Part shown: positions 1 to 10,382 of the stretch, in pieces
How the letters are laid out: each line of letters begins with the position of its first letter
Numbering within the stretch: the first letter of the stretch is position 1
NCBI GenBank assembly: GCA_026419785.1
Contig: JAODTK010005634.1
Span: forward strand, 682,001-746,000
DNA from: Sclerodactyla briareus
Taxonomy: Eukaryota; Echinodermata; Holothuroidea; Dendrochirotida; Sclerodactylidae
Direction: 5' to 3'
Length of the DNA: 64,000 nucleotides
Position numbers and translations under genes: made by a program
The notes under the pieces: model-generated
Database searches by the model: none
What the model was told of the DNA's origin: nothing
What the model saw: only the letters and a program-made list of their open reading frames with translations

Positions 1-2815
1 CTTACGCTCCTGCGACGATGATAGTTAGCTTGGATAGTGGTAGTAATGATGATGGTGATGATGGTGATGCATGTGTCTCCGTATAGTTGTCTTTTTTCCC
101 AAATCCATAAAGGCCGTGATTTGATGTGGCGAGGAGGTGCGTTTCTAGGGCCTCCCCAGACACCTCTGTTTCTGCAACTGATGTCCTGCTGCAGGACCCG
201 TTTGTCCTTCCCCTGTTGGTCAGGGTTGCTGTTGTTGTCTGTGCCGATTCCGCTGTCACTGAAAAGTGTCTCCTCGCTGAGGCAAGTGGAAGCACTCTGC
301 GGAGAAGGTGTCTGGTCCTTCAGTTTGTCTTCACAGCTAGGTCATGGGACACAATCACCTCATGATTTAAGGTACCCTTGCCTTTCCCCTGGTGTGATTT
401 TGGTGGCTCAAGGAAAACATGGCTCTGATCCTCCCTGCTATGAGAGGACTTGTCGCTTGGTGATATGCTCATTTCAGATGCTGAACCATCGCCACTTACC
501 CTGGAACCATGTTTGACCTTCTTTTCTTCTTTGGTTTCTCGATTAAGATCTCAGGTCCAGTGATCATCGGCACAGTGTTCAGGAGGAGAGAACTTTTTCT
601 TTCTTTCCGTTTCTTCAGGTAAGGAAGGATACTCAACGTGGTCGTCAGGAATTTCAATGCGTAGAGGAAGCGAAGGTTTTGTAGGTCAAGGGTCATCATC
701 GGAAAGTCATTCTTCTTCATCTTGCTCTTTCGCCCTTTCATCTTCTCTGCCTTCTGCTCCAATTTGGTCTTCTTCAGTGTCTACCCTTCAGCTTTGATTT
801 CAGCTTTGTCTTGGGCTTCCGCTTTGTTGCATGCAACTTCTTCTTTTTCTTGAGGAACTGTGGTGGCAGGAGGAGTTCCGGAGGGAGGTCGAAGGACCCT
901 GGAACGGTGACATGTGTCGTCCCGAGGGGCCCGCCAACCCGGGCAGATCCGACTATTCATGCCAGCGACAGGCGTGACGGGAACCTGGCTTTCAGCATCG
1001 GCTTTGTGTTGCAATAGCCTCCTTTTTTTGGTGGTCTTTTCCCCTTCTCTTTGGCACCTTCGAGAATGTTTGGAGTAGCTCGATTCTTTCTTCCTGGGTC
1101 TCCCACGTTTTCTCACTTTCACTACCTCTCCTATCGAGTTGGTATAGGTGGAAGGTTGGTGGCAGGTTTTATTTTAGGTTTTCTCCCCCTTTTCTTGGGA
1201 ACTACTGATGCCACAGCATTTACACCAGCGTACACCCCTTTCTAATGATGTTACTTCTCTTTTCTCTTCCCCCTTCTCCTCGTGAAGGTCGTTTGCCCAC
1301 TTTAGCTGCATTTCCTGTCAACGAATATTCATATTCTGATTCATAGTTTTGTGTGAAATTTCTGCATAATATTTCGCTTAGAACTCTTCAAATTAGTACT
1401 GTTAGAATTCTCGGCGGTGAATCCTCCTTGCCGATGACAACTGGACTTTCCCCCAGAGCAGAGTTGGGCAATGGGCCACCAGTGAAAGATTTGCCACACT
1501 GGCCAACGAACCCAAGGCTTTTCTTTTCTTCGGTTTTGGGCCTCTCTTGGCGGCGAGTGTGCCATCCTTGTTGTACTTTCGCGGCCTGCCGACCTTGCCT
1601 TTGGGGCTGTCCGCGTCAGGCCCGGTTGAATGCTTTTGGGTACTGGGATGGCTCCTTTGGCTGGTTGTGACCTTGGTTTTCAGAATGTTTTAGCCTAAGG
1701 GTCGGCACAGAGTTTGTCTTTACAGCTGCTGGTTTGATGGAGGTTATTTCTGCAACATTCTTGCCAAGTTTCGGAGTGTTTTTTTCTTTCTTTTGCTCTA
1801 GGGCTGTAGCCAGAGTGTACCGTGTAGTCAGGAGTTGACTTCTTCACTCCCTTGTTCTGCCCATCCGTGTCCTGCTCATCACCTGTGGTGCTCCGGTTTT
1901 TTTTTTGTGTCGGATTCCTTCTCGCTTGGGAGACCATCTGAATCACGTTTTGAAGCATACGAGCGGTACCCGAAGTCTGGTGTTGCCTGGATGACAGATG
2001 GAGATCCCTCTGTGATCTGCACCTCAACCACCATTCCTTCCTCTATTGGGACAGGAGTCTGGGGAGTGATGGCTGGAATCTCTTCTTGGACAACACAAAC
2101 CTCCGTGTCTGTAACAGGCACTGTCAGCACCGGCTCCGCACAAATTTCTTGATCCTCAGATTGCCGAGTGTGGCTCTGTTCCTCGTTTTCTCCAGCAGCC
2201 TCATCTGCAGGTAGCACAGTGGCCGGGGCATCAGTGTCAGTGTTGGTATCTGAGCCAGACCCTGACCGCTGGTACATTCTCCAAGACATTGGGCGTTATG
2301 ACCACAGCCTGTTGTTCTGTGTTACCTTGGGGTTGCCCACCCCCACTGGCCCCAGTAGCACCATTGTTGGCCCTCCGTGTCTGAGAGCTTAAGTCAACTC
2401 CATCAGTTGAAGATTCTGAAGTTCGCGAAGTTTTTCATCTCGATCATGTCGCTCTGCTCCAGGGCCTGGAAGATCTTTTCCTCAAAGAGCATGCTATCCT
2501 GATGGATCAGGCCAGGTAATCCGCGCCATGGGCTGGGGTGCCCCCTTGGTCTGCATGGCTGTAGTTGCCACGAATGCTGCGAATGGCTGTGTCGCGGGCG
2601 GATGTACTGACCTGGAGGTCAGGCCCAAGCCCTCCCTTCTCATCCTCAGAGCTCTGGAGTTGCATCTGGATGGCCCGAATAGCAAGAGAGCTGGTGTCCA
2701 TCCTGGTGACGCCTGCCCGCCTGGCGCTGGCCTCCTTCCGAGCAATCAGTCGACGGATCCGTGAGGGGAGCTGCGGCACCTTGAAGAGTGGAACATCTGT
2801 CTTCTTTTCATTGGT
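1..2815 (-). CDS. ASH1L: ASH1L-like histone methyltransferase, partial large exon (N-terminal AT-hook region), frame-broken
   Basis: ASH1L is a chromatin-bound SET-domain enzyme that methylates H3K36; its long N-terminal half is disordered and carries AT-hooks. Read on the minus strand, this block encodes several AT-hook-like cores: GRPRKY followed by KRGPKPKKRK (about 1545-1605), KKRGRKPK (about 1170-1200) and KRGRPRKK (about 1085-1112). Near 224-266 it encodes SDSGIGTDNNS, preceded by a LKDQTPSP-type stretch. Human ASH1L, as I recall it, has LKEATPSP...SDSGIGTDNNS in the same order, after a GKRRGRKPK hook. The upstream edge is a good acceptor: a pyrimidine tract then CAG at 2816-2818. The catalytic SET, bromo, PHD and BAH parts would lie off the left end. 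The reading frame changes at least eight times, for example near 2507, 2425, 2290, 1900 (poly-T), 1150, 780 and 330. Several changes are at homopolymers, so sequencing error is as likely as a pseudogene. Below about 200 the correct frame is unclear. Confidence 0.68.
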
Positions 2816-2850
2816 CTGAGAGAACGAGACAGGACAGAAGAGACCAATGA
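2816..2850 (-). promoter_or_regulatory. Splice acceptor and pyrimidine tract of the ASH1L-like exon
   Basis: On the minus strand a run rich in C and T (ctgtctcgttctct) ends in CAG directly before an open frame reading TNEKKTDVPLFKVPQLPSR. This sets the 5' edge of the exon at 2815. An ATG-led reading that runs through the tract from 2881 is therefore probably intronic and not the true start. Confidence 0.6.
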
Positions 2851-2939
2851 TAAATAATCGCAAAAAACTGATCATCATCATCTACAATAATTTATAGTGC
2901 AGGGGAATGGGAGGTGGGTTTCTTGGATGAGCAGTGATG

Positions 2940-3190
2940 TCATGGCTGGTGGCACTGGGTACTGAACCCAACCCTCAACTCTGTAATCTTGTCAAATGGT
3001 ACTGGAACCCAATACTTAACCCAGCAGACCCAGCAGACCCCAATTTAGTACTGCACAGCATGACACACAATGGAACACACTACTTCTTCCGTTCATTTTT
3101 TTTTTGTCATCAATGGTGGCCTGACCTGGAATCAAACTCTTTGACCTCCTAGATGCAAGTTGGATGCTTCACCCTCTGATCACACACTGA
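2940..3190 (-). repeat. tRNA-derived SINE-like sequence
   Basis: On the minus strand, 3110-3185 reads like a decayed tRNA head. It has an A-box-like TGATCAGAGGGTG, then GAAGCATCC, an anticodon-arm-like section, and a B-box-like GTTTGATTCC about 45 bases on. A T-run in plus (A-run in minus) and about 170 bp of unrelated body follow, with a short tandem of GGGTCTGCT. Pol III boxes followed by a body and A-rich link are typical of tRNA SINEs. It lies in the intron just upstream of the ASH1L-like exon. A decayed tRNA pseudogene is the alternative. Confidence 0.4.
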
Positions 3191-6100
3191 TTTATGTTAG
3201 CCTTCCAGGACTATAAAAGATGAATGGCACCCTCTTTTTAGGACTAAGCTCTTCATGCTGTGCACTTCAAAATTTGAAAAGGTAATATTACAATCTCACT
3301 CCTCTTTTTAAAATCAACTTCCTGCATCTTATGCATGGACATAACTCAGAAGAAAACAACTTGTTTATTACTAGTTGAAATAAGCAGAATTTTTTTCAAG
3401 CTTTTCCCCGCGTGAAGAATTTACTCATGTTTTACGCCATTTTGTATGAGCAAAATTTCATCTCAAGTTTTTATCAGAAATGGTCTATCAGAGCATGCAT
3501 CACATGATATTGCACTTGACAGAGAGCTTGGTGTAATATTCACTAAACTGAACCACCGAAATGATGGCGCTATGACATAATAACCAAACAGTGGAGGCTC
3601 TATCCGTGTGCAGAAATGGCAGTGGTATTTAATCCAGTGTTTCGAGCAGTCCTGAAAAGCTTTGAATAGCATGATTACCTCTCTAATATGCACTCACTCA
3701 CTGCTTTCAGTTACAAGGCACAACCACATAATGACTGCTCGCATTACACAAAATGTGCTCACGGCTGGACCCCTTTGGGACCTTGTTTTTGCAGTTTTTG
3801 AGTTAATTTGAGTGGCATTGGGAGGACACACCCTAAATATGTGCAATTTGTGTATCATTAAGACACTAAGATAAAGATAACAAAAACAAACTCTTAAAGC
3901 ATATCAGGGGGATGAAGGGGCGTTCACCTATAAATGACACAAATCAGTGACCAAATAGGACTGATTGTTGAATATGTCTACCAACAGGAATACCCAAATT
4001 TTGTGGGGAAAGTTGCATGAACACATTGACCTTGACTTTCCAGCGACCCATCTGCTTAATTAAAAATATCTCAGTTAACTAATGGTTTAGCCTGCACCCA
4101 ACCAACCTTATAGGTTGCAAAATGTATGCCAATGAGATGCAGAAAATGACCTCCAGTGACCCGAATCCATGTAAACCTTTTTTTGGGAATGAAAGTGTGG
4201 GACATCCCCACAAGCAGGCCCGAATAAAAGGTGGAAGGGGCAGGCAATTTTCTGAGGGCAATGTAAAAATTGCCTTCGGTTAACATTCAAAATGGCAGGG
4301 CACCAGGCAATTTAGAAGAATTTTGGAGGGCAGCAAGGCAATCTGAAAAAAGACAAGGGCAAGAAGGCAAAACGTTTGATGTAACCAGTAACTTTCATAT
4401 ACTAGCTAGATAGTAGGCGCGCTAGCTCAGTCAGTACTTGTCGGTTCAGTCAATCTCTCCATTTTGACAATGATTTTTTCAACTCGTAAATAATTTACTC
4501 TAGTATACCAATTTGAGCTCGTTTTTTATAGTTTTCACGAAACAAAAAAATGTAGCTTTTGGCAAGATAATTCATTCACGCGTATCATGTAGAACTACTG
4601 CTATATTGCAATTTATAAATGTGATGTGAAAAGTTTCTTCGTGCGAAGGAGGAACTCAGAGCAAGTACAATCATAACAGTATAACCTCAAACCCCCCCCC
4701 ACACGTACATACGACCGTACAGCATACGTCTCGTAGCGCTAGAGTTGATGCAGTACTGATGATTTGTGGAACCAGTAGGACTCGATGCCTTGGCACCGGT
4801 ATCGGTCAATTTCACGCTCTCCTTGTATACCTCCCTCCTTGCTCTTTTGCACTATTTAAAAATATTCTGTATGAAACTCTAAAAACACTTGTCAGTGTTC
4901 AAATTGTCTTTATTCTACAGTTGTTTCCACAGAGTGTGGAATAATAATTCTACTGTTTACGCTACAGCCCGCGGACCCCACACTCGTATAAGCAATGCAA
5001 TTACCACGTGCCTGCAGGGTCTGATAAATAAAAAGCCTTTATTTCGCCGGGATACGAGTACCTGGTTGTGGTCCCACTGTGACGCTACAAATCTGACCGC
5101 AACTAATCAGAGCATGGTAATTTCATAACATGTTTACAACTACCCAATGACAAAACGCGTCCTTGCACTGCCTGCATGTCGATAGCCATCGAGGTAGCTG
5201 AACGTGATGTATATTTTGCAGAAATTCCCATGTGAGTTGATAGAAAATACAGGTACAGATATAGTGAATGTACAATTATGTGACCTCACATAGGCGCCGC
5301 GCGTGCATTCATACTGCAGTTTTGATTATTATGTAATGTTTGGGACCAGAGAGGGGCGGCCAGGCTGGGTACGTTAATTGTTGCAGTTATCGATTGATTC
5401 CGAAAATGTTGAAAACATGGAACACTGTACAGTAATGGGCCAGATGATTCAACGGAAACTTTAAGAGTTGCTTGTAGGGTACATCAACTAGTTTTGAGAG
5501 GGCGAGGGCAAAAGACGGCACTGAGCAATTAGGGCTGTTAGTCGCTGCCGTCGGTAAAGCTGAAATGTAAGGGCCATCACGCAAATTGGAAGGGCACGAC
5601 GGTGATGCCTGGTGCCGTCGGTTAATTCGAGCCCTGCCCACAAGTTTCATGGAAATGCTACAAACTTGGTATGAATCAAGCAAATTGAACTCATTGAGAC
5701 CTCCAGAGTTTATATTTAAGTTCGTCGGGATGTGAAAATCAATTCAATTATCCAGATATTATTTGTACTAGTGCCGAACGAACTTCACCATACTGTAGGT
5801 CCTACCGTTTGTCTGTAATCTCGCATGTGAAGAGCTCAACAACTGAAAACAGGAAAAAAAGGCTGATAACACCCCAAGTGCATTCCATACCCAAAAATCT
5901 AATCAGATCGTGTTCACTCAACTCATGATGAAAGTGTGAAACAAACACAAACCGCCACAAAAAAACCCAAACACAGATTTGTTCTCAGGTTTTTCGGTTG
6001 GTATGTGAGTCCTCAGAGAAATGGTATTATCAAGTTGAAAGTCTTCGTATACAAATAACTAGGCACCAAATAAACAGGGGAAAAAGTTGTTGGACTCTTC

Positions 6101-7250
6101 CACGCCCTCACAGTGTTAGAGGGTCATTTAAAGGCTTAAGGGCATTTCCATGCAATTAGCCCCGTATTTATGTTCTCGGAGAGAATCTTCGCGAGGTGCA
6201 TTGTCTTGTCGTGTCATATATAGAACAGTACAGTGGCACACAAACACACCACGCCTTTATGATCGCTAGGTCTCTTTCTAAACTCTGTTCCGCTGAGACA
6301 GGAGCAGTTCCTTTACAGGCCAACCAATGCTCAATGAACTGAAAATATCAAAGAATTGTGGATGAGCTATCAAGGCTTATACAACAAGTGAAATTTCACA
6401 ACGGAATGACACAGCAATTTTGCTGACTGCTAAGTAAAGTATATGACCTATATTCAGGTTTGATGCTATTTCTCAAATTGGGAAATCTTGTTTTTTACTA
6501 GGCAGGAATTCCCTACCCCATCCCTTCCCCAGATACACCATCCTTACAACATAAGCCTCTCCCCTCCCAGGATTTATTCCTACTAAAAGTATTCCTGAAA
6601 ACTGCAAGATCATGCTATTATGGGTTTATGTCACATTTCCACCCATACACATTTCTATTTTGGGCAAGTACACTTGTAGATTCTCTGAGTCACCCACAGC
6701 AACTATGCCTAATAGGAGAGGTGGCTCGCAACTGAAACCTAACCCGAGAGCTATTGGGCATAGGTCCTGGTGAAATCTCAGCAGATTACAGAACCGCTGT
6801 GTCACTGGAGGAGGAAGTTCCTGGTTGAAGATTGGCTGGGCAATGAGGGGAACCGCTGACATAATGCGACATTCATTAGCCCACTTTTTTCCTTGTGTCG
6901 TAAGGGTCTACCCCTCTATGATAGTGTTGAATATCACAAACTACAGTGAGGATATCTTTATACACAGATTGACCCTTTTCGACACTGTGTGTAGCGTTGA
7001 TCAGTGGATTAAGGGAATCACCTCAAAATGACTGCCATAAAGCAACACTGCCTATTATACAGCATGTAGTAGGCCTAGCCTGCAGCTAATACTTTAACCA
7101 GACAGTTGATCTTTGACCCAGGCACTTCCTAACCCTCCTGGGATAATGAAGGGATTTCCCACAGGACTGTATATTCGGTTTGATTTGCCCATGCTAAAGA
7201 GATTACTTATTCCATTCAGTTTTCTTGCCACTCTTCCCCAAACTGCCAAG
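3190..7250. other. Non-coding stretch with family C fragments
   Basis: No convincing exon is visible. 3935-4020 matches 38780-38870 closely (aatcagtgaccaa, aggactgat, gtctacca) and is a fragment of family C. 5860-5985 matches the family C 3' section near 58665-58790 (aaatctaatcagatcgtgt). A C-run lies at about 4690. An A-box-like TAGCTCAGTCAG at 4423 has no properly spaced B-box. Confidence 0.4.
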
Positions 7251-7254
7251 ATGG

Positions 7255-7375
7255 TTCAGACTCAGTATTGCAGCCCAGCACGTAAAGATTGCCAGATGTT
7301 CAATGGCATGTGGTGGGGTGCATAGTGCAATATGGGATAAGTTGAGTGAGTGAAATAGATTGTGTAGCTTCGTGG
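7255..7375 (-). repeat. LINE 3' fragment, same family as 59500-59640
   Basis: The plus-strand sequence gcagcccag...taaagattgccagatgt...ggcatg...ggggtgcatagtgcaatatggg...gttgagtgagtgaaatagattgt aligns with 59505-59620. Because the second copy ends in a LINE-like C-terminal frame and a pentamer tail on the minus strand, this one is read in the same orientation. It is short and 5'-truncated. Confidence 0.45.
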
Positions 7376-7399
7376 CTGGAAAGGAGGACATGAAATTGA

Positions 7400-9150
7400 A
7401 GGCTGAAGGGAACTTTAACAAGAATCCAATCCAAAGCAGTCAGGCTCTTTGCACCCGTTTACCGCTAAGCAGAGGAAGTTATAGGGCATGCACTTCGCCA
7501 CCTGTTTACACAAGGTACTGTACTGAACCCACATGGTTTTGAGACAGGCCAAATAAAGCGTCTCTTTTTGCACAATTACAATCACTCCAAATGGGGAAAA
7601 CCAACAGACCAATCAAAACTCACTTAACAGATCATTGAATCAATACAATTAACAGGGTAACCAGCATAACTGTCTTCACAGGCACTGTTACACTCCACAG
7701 GTACTGGTAATTGGAGAAGTGGCTGGAACAGTAATTATACTGGGTACAAAACACGGATGCCAGAACACGGTGACAGGCTCCGGTCCAAATTTAGGAGAAA
7801 CCCTTGAGTGCCTTAGCAAATCAACTATCTTAGGCCAAGTCTGTACCATCAGTAATGCAACAACATATTACATCTGCATGTTTACACCCAATCGGATGCA
7901 AGATGGGTTTGGACAAGTTCTCTCTTTCAGTTCCCCTCTCAATTCTTACGGCCTAACAGGGCAGAGAATACAAAAGGCACATATTCTTGAGATTTGACTA
8001 AAATGATTCTAATGTCATCAATACACACATCAAACAGCACCCTAAATCACACAAGAATCTGCATAATAGCTCTACCCCAATTTGTACACAAACCTCAGTT
8101 CACACAACTGTAAAAATGTGCCATATCCCCTTTAATAGCAACAGTCGTAGCACGCACAGACAAAGTAGCTAAATATGATATAGAATCATTTAATGTGCAA
8201 AATCTGTGATAGACCTATACCAATGGCTATGGCTTAACATTGGATCAGCCAGCTGTGAAGTCCAACCAGGTTTCCATCCTCTTGGATCCATTTGCAGGAT
8301 TTCTTTGCACCTCACAGCTTTCGAGCAGTTTGGTACAATTCAAAATATAATTCAGCTGAGGATTGATTGATAGGTGTGCAAATTGAGGTAGAACAATGCT
8401 ACAATAGTCCACAGCTTTAGTTCACTCGCAAGTATAACAGACAAGAAAACTAGTATTGGCAAGTAAGGGGAAGGGTGGAGAATGGTTCACGACCAAATCG
8501 CAACATAGTTGCCAACATCTGAACAACGATTCGATCCATTCAACTTTGAAACTTGTCAGTTTCATACAAAGTCAAATTTGCTCCCATGCTCTTTCTCCGT
8601 CTAGCTAAATACCCTGGACACAGCGTCATCACATAAAGGCTCTGTAACCCTGACTGTCCCCCTCCAGCGTCGAGCCATGATGGGGGCCCGGCGGGCAAGA
8701 TTCACTCTTTGATGAAGCAATCTATTACCAGACTAAGTGGGGGCCCCGCCTGAAGCCGTAATCATGTCATTCATCCCATCGGCGGATGGTGAACATCGTA
8801 TATCAACAGCTAATGACGATTAGAGGCACATCCTGGTTCAGCCTGCTGATCTCATATACAGGCAGTGAACTGATGAACACCCACTTAGGCCTATATCCCA
8901 GCAGTAGGGTTACTATCTTAAGAATGCGGCAATGCCCACTTATTTAGTCAGGTCCCATGAAAGTGCGGGGGTACAGACCAACCATTGATTGTGCCCTCGG
9001 ACTAGCCATAATTCCACTCAGCCCACTTTGTCACAGATAATGTGGTTGTCACATTCAGCCCAATGATCTGTGAGACATTTAGGTTCCTCGTACACATTGA
9101 ATGATACATTTTCTTATTGTTGGATCACAATAAATCTCCCCTTCCCACCG
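7400..9150. other. No supported feature
   Basis: Short open frames occur on both strands but none has recognisable motifs or paired splice signals. I see no repeat with a second copy in the window. Confidence 0.3.
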
Positions 9151-9153
9151 CAA

Positions 9154-9310
9154 CTATATACTCGTCATCATGCAAACGACACCCGATTGCAGGAAGACAA
9201 GAATCCTCTCCACCTCCACCCAACTGCCCCCCCCCCACTTCAGCACGACCCCCCCACCACTATATACCGTCATCCTCAAACGACACCGATGCAGAAGACA
9301 AGAATCCACC
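9154..9310. repeat. Imperfect 105-bp tandem duplication
   Basis: The phrase actatata(ct)cgtcatc...aaacgacacc...gaagacaagaatcc starts at 9154 and again at 9259, a spacing of 105 bp. The copies differ by small indels and by C-runs between them. A short (TC)n tract follows at about 9367. Confidence 0.55.
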
Positions 9311-9330
9311 TTTGAATACATTGACTGATT

Positions 9331-9789
9331 GTGGCTGTCCCAATAAAATGCACCTCCCCCACACACAGTCTCTCTCTCTCTCTGAAGCTGATTGGTAAAT
9401 CCTGCTTTCTTGGAAAGGATCTAGGTATTATGCTGGCTGGCATGACAGTTTTTTTAGGGGATGATACGTCAAGGTACATTGAAAAACATCCTTCTATAGA
9501 GGAGATACAGGGACGTGTGTGCATTATCTGGACAGTTGCATGTGTGCATACTCACACCATCCATCACATGATTATTACTTCCAGATCAAGTGATATTATT
9601 CACTGGTTCAAATCAGGTGGATCTACACAGGCCGCCATCAAGATTTCTGGACCAAAAAATCCCTCTAAGGTGGTGAGACAGATATTTGACAGAGACCTGA
9701 AAAGTTGCCAGAATTCCATTGCAGGTTATTTCGTGCTGAAAGTATTGTCATATCTTTGCAAAATAATAGTCACAGTGACTGACCCCTAA
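9331..9789 (+). CDS. Uncharacterised 152-codon open frame
   Basis: This is among the longest open frames in the window not explained by a repeat. Its middle part (about residues 25-65, including GMTVFLGDDTSRYIEKHP) is of mixed composition and looks protein-like, but I recognise no domain. It begins in a (TC)n-flanked region, so the first 20 residues are doubtful. No partner exon was found. It may be chance. Confidence 0.18.
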   Translation: MAVPIKCTSPTHSLSLSLKLIGKSCFLGKDLGIMLAGMTVFLGDDTSRYIEKHPSIEEIQGRVCIIWTVACVHTHTIHHMIITSRSSDIIHWFKSGGSTQAAIKISGPKNPSKVVRQIFDRDLKSCQNSIAGYFVLKVLSYLCKIIVTVTDP

Positions 9790-10123
9790 CATTTGTAGAT
9801 GCTTCCACATACGACTCAAGTTATGTTTCACAGAGTGACTTGACAGTGGATCGTCTTGTCTCTGTTGGTCGCAGTTCGGTCGGTGTTGAAATTGCATGTT
9901 GATCCATACTATCGCAGCACTGTAAGAAGTAAATTCCACCATTCAGGTGGACAGGAAATGTTGCACAAGTTCTACATGACCCCCCTCCCACCACAAACAC
10001 ATACTCCAACAAACAAACCTAAGATCCTAATCACCACCAAGCCACTCACTACCAACAGCAGTATGTGCCACATACTAGTAAATGGTACTGAAGTATCCTT
10101 GACAGCTATTCTGAAACACTCAC

Positions 10124-10382
10124 TTATACACCTTGTGTTGTGCTTCCACCGAAGGTGCTTCAGCTGAACTAAGGAAATCCTGAGGCGGAAACTGTAGAGG
10201 CTCCAGTTTTGGGTGTGGAAGGGACACAGGCGAATCTGGCCTGCTCTTTTCGAAGATTGCCCTAATTAACAAGACTTGCCCTGGAATAACAAGACAGGGG
10301 CTATAAATTTCTGCTGCTTCCGGATCAGCATTTACATCCCCTACGATAGACGAGAGTGTAGCTTCACTCATGCGCCACTTTC
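10124..10382 (-). CDS. Candidate internal coding exon, product not recognised
   Basis: On the minus strand a 259-bp block is bounded by strong splice signals. The acceptor is cgctcctttctcatgtag immediately before 10382, and the donor is GTGAGT starting at 10123. The enclosed frame is fully open and reads KWRMSEATLSSIVGDVNAD, then an EIYSPCLVIPGQVLLIRAIF stretch, then a proline-rich segment ending EAQHKVYK. The exon enters in phase 1 and leaves in phase 2. Composition is varied and not low-complexity. I cannot name the family. No other exon of the same gene was identified nearby, so the transcript is unknown. Confidence 0.5.

Noticed and set aside
2507-2881. ATG-led 124-codon minus frame with a signal-peptide-like start
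   Set aside because: The first 22 residues come from the pyrimidine tract and CAG acceptor; the hydrophobic start is intronic. Only the part from 2815 down is taken as coding.
4411-4470. Possible tRNA gene (TAGCTCAGTCAG A-box)
   Set aside because: The only B-box-like sequence is about 15 bases on, too close for a tRNA, and no cloverleaf arms pair.
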